From assembly GCF_007097385.1 (NCBI RefSeq), contig NZ_VJZS01000028.1, positions 1-49,332 of the forward strand: DNA of 49,332 nucleotides, given 5' to 3'. The translations under genes were made by a program, and so were the position numbers. Source of the stretch: Flavobacterium sp. ZT3R18. Lineage in GTDB: Bacteria; Bacteroidota; Bacteroidia; Flavobacteriales; Flavobacteriaceae. The notes under the pieces are model-generated. The model saw nothing but the letters and a program-made list of their open reading frames with translations, searched no databases and was not told the origin of the DNA. This document shows, in pieces, positions 1-7,851 of the stretch; the stretch's first letter is position 1, and each line of letters opens with the position of its first letter.

Positions 1-3000
1 TATCTCAGAACGCTGCCAAACCGAATAGTCTGCATATTGGAAACTAAGAACCGGTAAATCAGCTGCGATTCCGGATTGATAAGAAGCGTATAATTCTTTA
101 AATTCATTGACAATAAGCGATGATGACCATCCATCGGTAGCGATATGATGAAGCACCAATATTAAAATATGCTCATTGTCTGATATTTTGATCACTGTGG
201 CACGAAGCATATAATCTTTTGCTAAATCAAAAGGTTTATTTACTTCTTCAGATACAAAATCCTGAAAATTATCAGTCAATGAAACAACATTCAATTCCCA
301 ATTATCTGATGACTGTACTTGTTGATATGCAATACCTCCTTTTTCTACATAAACAGTACGTAACGCCTCGTGACGATCTACAATTGTTTTTAAAGCTTGT
401 GAAAGAAAGTCAATATTAAGATCTCCTTTCAGGTTTAATATCGTAGGCATATGATAATGCTCACTTCCTTTTAACTTATCGATGAACCATAAACGCTCTT
501 GCGCATAAGACAACGGAATATCTTGTGGTAAATTTTGTTTGGTTATTAAAGGAATTTCAGAAATAACATCTTGTCCTTCAATAAAAGAAGCTAAAGCTAA
601 AATCGTTGAATTACTAAATACATTTGTAATAGTAATTGTAACATTAATCGTTTTCTTTATCGCAGATATTAATCGAACTGCTAATAAGGAGTGACCTCCC
701 AATTCAAAGAAATCATCAGTAACCCCAACTTGTTCTGTATTTAATATATTTTGCCAAATGGTAACTAATGTCTCTTCTAACTCTGTAGTTGGAGCAACAT
801 ATTCATATTCTCTGGTAAAAATAGGATCCGGTAAGGCTTTTCTATTTACTTTACCATTGGATGTAAGGGGCATTTCATCTAATTGTACCATAATTCCGGG
901 AATCATATAACCAGGAATATGCTCTCTTAGATAAGCAGTAACATCTTCTTTTGTTTTATCTTCTTTAAGAACCAGATACGCTATTAGTTCATTTACTCCG
1001 TAAGTATCTTCTCTGGCAATAACAACTCCCTGATTTACAAAAGGACAGCTATTTATAACCGTATCTAGTTCGCCCAATTCAATTCTGTAACCTCTAATTT
1101 TTACCTGACTGTCTTCTCTTCCAAGATATTCGATGTTTCCATCCTGAAGCCATTTTGCATTATCTCCGGTTCTGTATAATTTTCCTTCTCCAAAAGGATT
1201 ATTTATAAATCTATATTCATTAAGTTCAGGGCGATTGATATATTCTCTGGCTACCTGAATACCTCCTATATATAATTCTCCCACGACACCTTTAGGCTGA
1301 ATATTCATTTCGTTATCCAGAATGTAAATCTGAGTATTTGCTACCGGCACACCAATAGGCACGCGTTTTAAATCTACCGAATTAAAAGGAACAATCCAGC
1401 TTGTTACATCAATGGCAGCCTCTGTAGGTCCGTATAAATTACTTAATATAACCTCAGGCAATACCTTTTGAAAATCTTCTACCTGACTTATTTTTAAAGC
1501 TTCTCCACTACACACCACATTTTTTAAACTGGTACATCTGGAAATATTTAAATCCAATAAAAACGCGCTTAACATAGAAGGCACAAAATGGATCATTGTA
1601 ACCTGCTGTTTCGCAATCAATTCTGTTAAATAATCGCTATCCTTATGACCTTCTGCTCTTGGAATTACTAATTTACAACCTGTTATCAGAGAAAGAAAAA
1701 ACTCCCAAACCGATACATCAAAACAAAAAGTAGTTTTTTGTATTAATACATCATTAGCTGTTAAATTATAATATTCCTTCGCCCATAATAAACGGTTAAC
1801 CAAACCTCGTTGCTCATTGACTACTCCTTTAGGGTTTCCTGTAGATCCGGAAGTATAAATTACATAAGCTGCATTTGAAACGGATATCGCTAAATTAAGA
1901 TTAGCTTTTGACTGATTAGCAAGTACTGTATCGTGTTCATCAAGATTTAGTATCGCAATATCTTCAAGAAAATTAACTTTATTGATGCTGCCGGCATTTA
2001 CAAGTACAACCTCTGCCTTAGTATCTTTTACGATGTAATCGATTCTCTCACTTGGATAATGAGGATCTATAGGCACGTAAGCTCCGCCGGATTTCATAAT
2101 ACCCAATATCCCAATAACCATCTCAAAAGAACGTTCCATACATAACCCAACTATAGACTCTGTTGTAACATCTATACTATGCAAATAATGGGCAACTTGA
2201 TTTGCTTTTGCATTTAAGGCTGCATACGTCATCTTTTCTCCTTCATATGCCAAAGCAATTCCTTCCGGATTATTGGCAACTTGTGCTTCAATTAAGTCAA
2301 CAAGCGTAATATCGGTAGGATAATTTTTTTCTGTGGCATTAAAATCCTGTAAAAATTCTTTTTCTTCTTCTTTACTGATATAGGTTAATTTACCAATAGG
2401 AATTTCCGGTTGAGATAATGCACCTTTTAAAATTTGTTTATAATGTCCCATTAATCCTTCGATCATGTGGTATTCATACACTTCTGTATTGTAAGTAATA
2501 TCAAAAACTAAGCATCCTCCAACTTCTTGGAATTTAAGTTCTATATCAAATTTTGAAACTGTTTCTCCTAAATCAAGAATTGTATCGGTTTTCGATGATG
2601 GTATTTCGACAGTCTCATCATTTGCTGCAGTATTTTGAAGTACTAACAAAACATCAAATACACTGCTTCTTCCTGCATCTCTTTTGATATTTAAGTTTTC
2701 TACTAGACTATCAAAAGGATACATTTGATGATTAAACGCTTCCAGTGTCTGCTCTTTAATTCGTTTATAGATTGATGTAAAATTCTCCTGAGCATTTATT
2801 GTATTACGTAATGCAATTGTATTAACATAAAAACCAATCTGATCTGCCAAATCTGCATGATCACGACCCGCTACCGGGCTTCCGATAATAATATCTGAAT
2901 CTGAGGTATATTTATGAAAAAGGATATTGATAGTAGTTAGTAAACTAATAAAAATACTGCTGTTATTCTCTTGCGTAAAACGCTGAAGCATCGCAATTGT

Positions 3001-3927
3001 TTCTTTAGAAATATATGTTCTCAAGCTATGCCCTCTATGCGTTTTTATAGAAGGTCTACGTTTTTCTGAAGGAAGATCTAATATAGGTAACTCTCCCGCA
3101 AGATTCTCCAACCAATATGCTTTATCCTTAGTTGATGTAATCGTTTTTGCTTGTAATGATTGCCAATTTGCATAATCTTTGTATTGAATATTAACCGGTG
3201 TAAGGATAGGAGCTATACCATTTACAAATGACTCATAATATGTAAATACATCTTTTGACAATACATTCATAGACCATCCATCGCTTATAATATGATGCAT
3301 ATTATAATAGAAAACATAAGTATCCTCTTCAAGTTGTAATAAGCTTACGCGAAATAAAGGTCCTGTTTCCAAATCAAATGGCACAAAAGAATCTTCACTA
3401 ATATAATGGGCAATACTAGCTTCTTTATCAATATCATTCCTGAAATCAATATATGACAGTGTGAAATTTAAAACATCTGCTGGCTGTACATATTGTCTTA
3501 CGTCACCGTTTTTATCCATTTTGAATGTAGTACGTAATATCTCATGACGATTTATAGTCGCTGTAATTGCTTTTTGAAAACACTCGATATCATAACTACC
3601 CTTTAGAGTCGTATTCATAGGCATGTTATATACGACAGACCCCCCTTCAAATTGACTTAAGGTCCATAGACGACGCTGTCCCGCCGACACCTCATAACTT
3701 TCTGATGTTGCAACGGGCGAAATCACTTCAAAGTTAGATTCCATATTGCTTTTACTGTTTTTTAGTAAGGCAATAAGTCTATCTTTATTTGTTGTAATAT
3801 CGATTTTATCTTCCTGTGTAAGAGATGCTGTATTTCCTGTTACTCTCAAATTCTCTTGTGAGTCATCCAGGAATATTTGTACTTCTTTATTGGATAAACC
3901 AGTAATTATTGATTTAATATCTTTCAT
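1..3927 (-). CDS. Non-ribosomal peptide synthetase, TubC-C-A-T-C..., C-terminal part beyond the window
   Basis: I translated 1309 codons back from the ATG at 3927; the frame is open to base 1, so the 3' part is missing. Order: TubC-like docking domain (about 1-55), condensation domain with HHIISDG near 211, adenylation domain with YTSGSTG near 691, carrier domain with LGGHS near 1077, and a second condensation domain with HHIATDG near 1260 that is cut by the edge. The ten specificity positions read D-V-W-H-V-S-L-I-D-K, a serine-type code, so this module probably adds Ser. The docking domain implies that it receives a peptide from another NRPS, plausibly one of the two encoded at 7852-23775. 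It follows an UpxY-type antiterminator gene by 212 bp and is probably in the same transcript. Any thioesterase would lie left of the window. Domain calls are firm; the substrate is an inference from the code. Confidence 0.95.
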   Translation of the reverse strand, partial: MKDIKSIITGLSNKEVQIFLDDSQENLRVTGNTASLTQEDKIDITTNKDRLIALLKNSKSNMESNFEVISPVATSESYEVSAGQRRLWTLSQFEGGSVVYNMPMNTTLKGSYDIECFQKAITATINRHEILRTTFKMDKNGDVRQYVQPADVLNFTLSYIDFRNDIDKEASIAHYISEDSFVPFDLETGPLFRVSLLQLEEDTYVFYYNMHHIISDGWSMNVLSKDVFTYYESFVNGIAPILTPVNIQYKDYANWQSLQAKTITSTKDKAYWLENLAGELPILDLPSEKRRPSIKTHRGHSLRTYISKETIAMLQRFTQENNSSIFISLLTTINILFHKYTSDSDIIIGSPVAGRDHADLADQIGFYVNTIALRNTINAQENFTSIYKRIKEQTLEAFNHQMYPFDSLVENLNIKRDAGRSSVFDVLLVLQNTAANDETVEIPSSKTDTILDLGETVSKFDIELKFQEVGGCLVFDITYNTEVYEYHMIEGLMGHYKQILKGALSQPEIPIGKLTYISKEEEKEFLQDFNATEKNYPTDITLVDLIEAQVANNPEGIALAYEGEKMTYAALNAKANQVAHYLHSIDVTTESIVGLCMERSFEMVIGILGIMKSGGAYVPIDPHYPSERIDYIVKDTKAEVVLVNAGSINKVNFLEDIAILNLDEHDTVLANQSKANLNLAISVSNAAYVIYTSGSTGNPKGVVNEQRGLVNRLLWAKEYYNLTANDVLIQKTTFCFDVSVWEFFLSLITGCKLVIPRAEGHKDSDYLTELIAKQQVTMIHFVPSMLSAFLLDLNISRCTSLKNVVCSGEALKISQVEDFQKVLPEVILSNLYGPTEAAIDVTSWIVPFNSVDLKRVPIGVPVANTQIYILDNEMNIQPKGVVGELYIGGIQVAREYINRPELNEYRFINNPFGEGKLYRTGDNAKWLQDGNIEYLGREDSQVKIRGYRIELGELDTVINSCPFVNQGVVIAREDTYGVNELIAYLVLKEDKTKEDVTAYLREHIPGYMIPGIMVQLDEMPLTSNGKVNRKALPDPIFTREYEYVAPTTELEETLVTIWQNILNTEQVGVTDDFFELGGHSLLAVRLISAIKKTINVTITITNVFSNSTILALASFIEGQDVISEIPLITKQNLPQDIPLSYAQERLWFIDKLKGSEHYHMPTILNLKGDLNIDFLSQALKTIVDRHEALRTVYVEKGGIAYQQVQSSDNWELNVVSLTDNFQDFVSEEVNKPFDLAKDYMLRATVIKISDNEHILILVLHHIATDGWSSSLIVNEFKELYASYQSGIAADLPVLSFQYADYSVWQRSEI

Positions 3928-4139
3928 GGTAAAATGTTTTCTTAATGCTGAAAATTTGAATTAATTAATAACTATATAATTAAATGAGTGAATGCTTTTT
4001 TAATCAAACAATCAGAAATAACAAACAATACTTATTTTCGATAATAAGAATTGTTTACTATTAGTAATTGCAAAATGTTTGAATGAATAATGGATCGATC
4101 CTGTTAAGAAATATTCTACATTACGGATCAGTTTAAAAA

Positions 4140-4673
4140 CTATGCTTTGGCAAAAGTGTTTTCAGTTGGAGCAGATAAATAAGATAAAGGAACTATTGCC
4201 GATATATTTTGGCGCAATGAACTCAACCTAACGCTGATTCTATGCTGATTGTCTATCCTGAATACTTCACATTCAAGACCGGATAATTCGCCGTACTCGA
4301 TTTTTAGCTTATCGCCAATTTGCGGAAGTGCTGTGTTAATTTGAACATCACTAACGTCTTTTCCTTCGACAAGTAATCGTATTTGCTGTATTTCTTTTGG
4401 TGAAACCATTCCATATTGACCTCCAAAAGACAAGTATGAACAGCCGCTGTCTACGGTTAAAACATCATGAAAATCCTTGTGCGACTTGATATTTACAAAA
4501 ACATAACTTGGAAATAATGGAGTCTCGATTTTTTTGGTTCTGTCACTCCATTTTCTAATGCTGGTTGCCATAGGTAGAAATGCCTCAATATTTTTTTCTG
4601 TCAACTCCTTATAGACTTTACTTTCATGTCTGTACTTTACGTAAAGAACATGCCAACCTTGTTTTCTTTCCAT
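4140..4673 (-). CDS. UpxY-family transcription antiterminator (NusG/RfaH/LoaP-like), copy 1
   Basis: A 177-residue NusG paralogue. The NGN domain begins GWHVLYVKYRHESKV and continues with LFPSYVFVNI; the C-terminal part has a KOW-like segment (IGDKLKIEYGELSGLECEV). Members such as Bacteroides UpxY and Bacillus LoaP ride with RNA polymerase and suppress termination in long capsule or antibiotic operons. The gene precedes the NRPS starting at 3927, so antitermination of that very long operon is the obvious role. By my count it differs from the second copy (23923-24456) at about 24 positions, mostly in the N-terminal half. Its 287-nt leader carries a conserved hairpin and, further upstream, a pair of palindromic boxes. 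The start MERKQGW is shared by both copies. Confidence 0.92.
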   Translation of the reverse strand: MERKQGWHVLYVKYRHESKVYKELTEKNIEAFLPMATSIRKWSDRTKKIETPLFPSYVFVNIKSHKDFHDVLTVDSGCSYLSFGGQYGMVSPKEIQQIRLLVEGKDVSDVQINTALPQIGDKLKIEYGELSGLECEVFRIDNQHRISVRLSSLRQNISAIVPLSYLSAPTENTFAKA

Positions 4674-4718
4674 AATTTTTAAGTTTTTAGTGAGCAGGCA
4701 TAGCTGCGCTGTGGCCAG

Positions 4719-4724
4719 TCACAT
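4719..4724 (-). other. Conserved start-stop (ATG-TGA) element in the antiterminator leader
   Basis: ATG immediately followed by TGA lies about 46 nt upstream of the antiterminator start, in a block (4701-4735) almost identical to 24484-24518 of the second copy. It could be a minimal upstream ORF or simply part of a conserved leader. Only the sequence conservation is observed. Confidence 0.3.
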
Positions 4725-4799
4725 GGTTATTTATTTTAGAAAATTTTTCTACAGCTCAATAGCTTTGTCTTTTTTGGGTAACCTGGGCAACGAATTTTA

Positions 4800-4865
4800 A
4801 TTCTCAGGGAAAATACTTTTTATGTATCTAAAATTTCCCGGCAAAGTATGCTGCTTTTTGAGAAC
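4800..4865 (-). promoter_or_regulatory. Conserved two-stem RNA hairpin in the antiterminator leader, copy 1
   Basis: Read on the minus strand, GTTCTCA (4865-4859) can pair with TGAGAAT (4806-4800) using one G-U pair, and inside it ATACTTT (4849-4843) pairs with AAAGTAT (4819-4813). A conserved GCCGGGAAA block starts the inner loop and can itself pair with TTTCCC. The same nested stems occur in the second leader at 24554-24620 although the loop sequence differs. LoaP is known to recognise an RNA hairpin in the leader of its operon, so this is a candidate loading site for UpxY. Confidence 0.6.
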
Positions 4866-4960
4866 CTGGTGAAAAATCATGAAAGGAATAAACTAAAAAC
4901 TTAACTTTATTTTTGACTTATTTTTCTGAAGTAAAATTACAATACTCTATTTCACATTTT

Positions 4961-5016
4961 ACTACACCAAAGGGTAGTTGCGAGTCCCGCTGTGAAATAC
5001 TACCCTATTGGGTAGT
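4961..5016. promoter_or_regulatory. Pair of 18-bp palindromic boxes upstream of antiterminator 1
   Basis: Box one is ACTACAC-CAAA-GGGTAGT (4961-4978); box two is ACTACCC-TATT-GGGTAGT (4999-5016). Their centres are 38 bp apart, so the facing half-sites read GGGTAGT-N20-ACTACCC. The identical geometry is found before antiterminator 2, and a degenerate form before thiF. Likely operator for the adjacent LuxR-type regulator; the protein-site assignment is an inference. In this copy the boxes overlap the 3' end of the luxI-like reading frame. Confidence 0.75.
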
Positions 5017-5651
5017 TTATAACCCTTTGCCGAAGCAACAAAAGTTTCCTGTGGTAAAACCAAACCTTTATTCTCGTTATAGAAATCGATTAGCCCATTG
5101 TATGGCATACATACAGGTATAGTTTCAGAACCCAAATATTCAATGGATTCCCCTATAATTTTCGCTTTAATTCCCATTAGCCACAAAACACGAAGCAGTT
5201 TTGCATCTATCTCTGCAAAAGCAATATTATCCTTATGACCACAAACTGGCGCAATAGCGCAAACCAGCAGTTTTTTAAGCAAGTTTATGTCACGAACCCC
5301 TTTCTTAATGGCAAAACGTCCAATATGCCATATTTCATTAATAGCATTCCCATCAGTACAAAAGAAAGGATCTATTGCAAACATCTTCTGAATAGGCAAT
5401 GCGTTAATAAAATCCCATTTTAAAACTCTAATAGTCCCCATTAGATCACCAAGGTCGTTTTTGAAAATGAATATTTTCGAATTCTCCAAAAACCCCATCT
5501 CCTCCTTGTAAACAGAATCAATATCATTTTGATAATTATCTGAAAATACTTCATTTGCATGATGATTGAAATTTTCTGTCACTACAAATTTTGACATGTG
5601 GAAAATCTCATTTTGACTAATCTCGGATAGGGGGCATTTTTTGAGTATCAT
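4962..5651 (-). CDS. LuxI/FeeM-like GNAT acyltransferase (candidate acyl-signal synthase), copy 1
   Basis: 229 residues from the ATG at 5651, chosen because GGAG lies about 12 nt upstream in both copies; an in-frame GTG at 5681 would add ten residues. The fold looks like the LuxI branch of the GNAT superfamily: an acidic and aromatic N-terminal segment, then GTIRVLKWD (LuxI-like G-x-x-R), then EIWHIGRFAI where LuxI has W-E-x-S-R-F, and near the C-terminus a LuxI-like IGESIEYLGSETIPV. His sits where LuxI has the catalytic-region Glu, so a homoserine-lactone product cannot be assumed; FeeM-type N-acyl amino acid synthases are an alternative. Divergent from a LuxR-type gene. The last 21 or so residues (from KGYKLPN) come from loss of the stop found in copy 2 and read into the downstream operator. 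Confidence 0.7.
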   Translation of the reverse strand: MILKKCPLSEISQNEIFHMSKFVVTENFNHHANEVFSDNYQNDIDSVYKEEMGFLENSKIFIFKNDLGDLMGTIRVLKWDFINALPIQKMFAIDPFFCTDGNAINEIWHIGRFAIKKGVRDINLLKKLLVCAIAPVCGHKDNIAFAEIDAKLLRVLWLMGIKAKIIGESIEYLGSETIPVCMPYNGLIDFYNENKGLVLPQETFVASAKGYKLPNRVVFHSGTRNYPLV

Positions 5652-5733
5652 GATGTTTATTTTCTCCAAAACTATCACCACAACCTACTCATTACACTAC
5701 ACAAAATACTAGTTTTCAATACACTAAACAAAT

Positions 5734-5751
5734 ACTACACTAAAGTGTAGT
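5734..5751. promoter_or_regulatory. Palindromic box between luxR-like and luxI-like genes, copy 1
   Basis: ACTACAC-TAAA-GTGTAGT is a perfect 7-bp inverted repeat with a 4-bp centre. Its near edge is 53 bp from the GTG at 5681 (83 bp from the ATG at 5651), exactly as in copy 2. A weaker relative, ACTACAC-AAAA-TACTAGT, lies at 5696-5713 and is conserved in copy 2. The position fits autoregulation of the luxI-like gene. Confidence 0.72.
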
Positions 5752-5907
5752 TAAAAAAAAGGCTTCCTATTACAAAAACATCGAGTCAAAAACCAATCAA
5801 TATCCTTATCGAATTGAAGTTTAATTCGTATAGAAATAAAAAAAATTAACATACATCTCTAATTTTTCCTATATTCACACCCTATTAAAAAATATAATTA
5901 TAGGGAT

Positions 5908-6666
5908 ATGGTAATTGAAAACGATTTTTTTTCATCTAATAACACAGTTCAGAAAATTTCTCAGGATGAAGCACTCAAGCTTGCTTATTATTTAGAATTG
6001 GTCAAGGCATTTGCAAGAACCACTTACAGCAGTATCTATATCATAGATTACGAAAAAAAAGGTTTTGAATATGTTTCCGAAAATCCTTTGTTCCTATGTG
6101 ATCACACGCCCGAGGAAGTTCAGGAACTGGGCTATGCTTTTTACTTTAAATATGTAGTAAAGGAGGATCTGGATTTGTTATTGAAGATTAATACTATAGG
6201 GTTTGATTTCTATCAAAATATCCCTGTAGAAGAGCGTATCCATCATACTATTTCATATGACTTTCGCCTAAAGAATCCAAGCGGAAAAACGTTTTTGGTG
6301 AATCAAAAACTGACTCCCGTTTTTTTAACCAATGACGGTAAAATCTGGAAGTCAATATGTATTATTTCACTTTCCTCGGAACTTCAGTCCGGGAACATTA
6401 AAATTTATAAGAAGGGCGAGAATAAAATCTTCAGCTATGACCTTCAAGGTGATTTCTGGAAAATAATGAAAAAAATAGAACTCACAAGTCGTGAGAAGGA
6501 AGTACTGCAGTACTCCATTAGGGGGTTTACAATTGCAAATATGGCAGAAAGCATGTTTGTTTCTGCCGATACAATCAAATTTCACAAAAGAAAACTATTC
6601 ACAAAGCTGGGCGTAGGCAATATTGCCGAGGCAATAGCATACGCAACCAGCAATAAATTGATTTAG
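5908..6666 (+). CDS. PAS-LuxR transcriptional regulator, copy 1
   Basis: 252 residues. Residues of about 30-175 look like a PAS sensor domain (SSIYIIDYEKKGFEYVSENP, later ISYDFRLKNPSGKTF and a PAC-like strand). Residues of about 188-250 form a clear LuxR-type helix-turn-helix beginning LTSREKEVLQYSIRGF and ending with KLFTKLGVGNIAEAIAYA. There is no receiver domain, so it should respond to a ligand or partner rather than to phosphorylation. It is divergent from the luxI-like gene with a 256-bp control region, and its stop is 3 bp from the convergent thiF stop. It differs from the second copy at only about 10 of 252 residues by my count, which suggests that the two regulators recognise the same DNA boxes and cue. 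The sensed molecule is unknown. Confidence 0.9.
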   Translation: MVIENDFFSSNNTVQKISQDEALKLAYYLELVKAFARTTYSSIYIIDYEKKGFEYVSENPLFLCDHTPEEVQELGYAFYFKYVVKEDLDLLLKINTIGFDFYQNIPVEERIHHTISYDFRLKNPSGKTFLVNQKLTPVFLTNDGKIWKSICIISLSSELQSGNIKIYKKGENKIFSYDLQGDFWKIMKKIELTSREKEVLQYSIRGFTIANMAESMFVSADTIKFHKRKLFTKLGVGNIAEAIAYATSNKLI

Positions 6667-6669
6667 TTT

Positions 6670-7431
6670 CTAGTCATCATTATCAATTATGGTTGACAAA
6701 TAAAACTCAGGGAATTTTTTAAACTTTTTGCCTGTAGCAATATTATAAAGTAAATGAGTGCATACGGCAGCTACCGACCATGACGCTATAGACAATTGTG
6801 GCGGTGGCAATGATTTTTTCTCATTTCTGTATTTTTCAACAATGTCATCGATCCAATTTTGGGGACTTCCCCAGAATCTCATATAACTTGAGGCATACTC
6901 CACTAAGGTTACTTCATTAAATACCTCATCATCATTGGCTATTGCGTTCAATAGAAGACCATCTTTTGCAATTACAGTGACGAGACTTCCCCACCCTATA
7001 TTGTACGGATGCAAAATTGGAATATCCAGTTTTTGGCAGGCCGTATCAAATATCAACGGTACCGGAGAGGAAAAATCCAGTGCATTAATTGCTGCTTTAT
7101 GGCCTTTAATATGATCCCCGACGTTTTCAACAGTTAAGAAAAAATCAAGGCAATTGATTTCTGCATTTTTGTTTATGGATTTCAATCGCCTGGCTAAAGC
7201 ATCTACTTTGTTCGAATCGACATCATCTTCAGTATAATTTTGTCTGTTCAAATTAGATCGTTCTACCTGATCACCATCTACAATTGTAATCTTCTCAAAA
7301 CCAAAACGTAACGCGCATTCAGCAATCACGCTACCGATCCCACTTCCCGCTAATAAAATTGGAAAGTTTTTTATTATCTCTTGCTCTTCTTCAGTGAGAT
7401 AAAGTCTATTTCTTGTATAACGATCTTCCAT
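6670..7431 (-). CDS. ThiF/MoeB/MccB-family E1-like adenylyltransferase
   Basis: 253 residues from the ATG at 7431; an in-frame start at 7467 would add 12. I prefer 7431 because it gives the family-like MEDRYTRNRLYL beginning and a leader of about 47 nt after the box. The nucleotide-binding motif is LLAGSGIGS, followed by VDGDQVERSNLNRQNY with the conserved Asp, Asn and Arg, and KVDALARRL with the conserved Lys. E1-like enzymes adenylate a carboxyl end, such as ThiS, MoaD or the MccA peptide in microcin C7. No CxxC zinc motif was noticed. The gene lies between the two NRPS operons with a promoter region resembling theirs, so tailoring or capping of the peptide is possible, as is supply of sulfur. 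The substrate is not predictable. Confidence 0.85.
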   Translation of the reverse strand: MEDRYTRNRLYLTEEEQEIIKNFPILLAGSGIGSVIAECALRFGFEKITIVDGDQVERSNLNRQNYTEDDVDSNKVDALARRLKSINKNAEINCLDFFLTVENVGDHIKGHKAAINALDFSSPVPLIFDTACQKLDIPILHPYNIGWGSLVTVIAKDGLLLNAIANDDEVFNEVTLVEYASSYMRFWGSPQNWIDDIVEKYRNEKKSLPPPQLSIASWSVAAVCTHLLYNIATGKKFKKFPEFYLSTIIDNDD

Positions 7432-7477
7432 AAGTAATTTTTTTAATTCAAAAGTAATCATAAACAACTCGTATTCT

Positions 7478-7533
7478 TTTAACCAAAAGGGTAGTTTTTT
7501 ACTGTCGCAAGTTGCACTACCATTGATTAAAAA
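7478..7533. promoter_or_regulatory. Degenerate palindromic box pair upstream of thiF
   Basis: The inner half-sites GGGTAGT (7489-7495) and ACTACCA (7516-7522) are separated by exactly 20 bp, the same arrangement as upstream of both antiterminator genes. The outer half-sites are degraded (TTTAACC and TTAAAAA). The match in spacing makes chance less likely and suggests that thiF belongs to the same regulon. Confidence 0.5.
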
Positions 7534-7759
7534 TACACTTGAAAAAAAATATTATCTCCAGCACCCCTCTATCAACCTAAATGAAAAAAATTGATATTTA
7601 AAAACGGTTAGCCATCTTTTAATTCAGAAAAATTTTCCTACTAATACAAAGCGCTAATAATCATTTATTTAAAGATATTATTACTAAAATTAAAATGCAA
7701 GTTTCAAACGAGATGTATTAAAAAAATTGTAAAATATTATTATGGGAAAATGTATAAAA

Positions 7760-7796
7760 CAAAAAAACAGCTACAAGAGAATCCCCGTAACTGTTT
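7760..7796 (-). terminator. Intrinsic terminator downstream of the two-module NRPS
   Basis: On the minus strand AAACAGTTAC (7796-7787) pairs with GTAGCTGTTT (7774-7765) over ten base pairs with one G-U, a 12-nt loop and then a run of T. It lies about 55 nt after the NRPS stop at 7852. Confidence 0.8.
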
Positions 7797-7851
7797 CATT
7801 TAGTTATTTTTATACTAATTCCGTATCGTTTTTTAACACTAACTAGTAATT

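Larger units (their letters stand above)
4140..6666. repeat. Duplicated regulatory cassette, copy 1
   Basis: Antiterminator, leader, box pair, luxI-like gene, box and divergent luxR-like gene in the same order and orientation as 23923-26396. Protein identity is highest in the regulator and lower in the antiterminator. Non-coding identity is patchy, but box positions are held. Confidence 0.85.
7432..7851. other. Intergenic region between thiF and the two-module NRPS
   Basis: About 420 bp without a gene that I can support. It contains the thiF box pair near 7478-7533 and the NRPS terminator at 7760-7796. The rest (about 7535-7755) is very AT-rich and shows nothing further. Confidence 0.6.

Noticed and set aside
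4962..5651. Calling the gene luxI and its product a homoserine lactone
   Set aside because: The usual Glu of the W-E-x-S-R-F motif is replaced by His and overall similarity is remote, so only a LuxI/FeeM-like class is stated.
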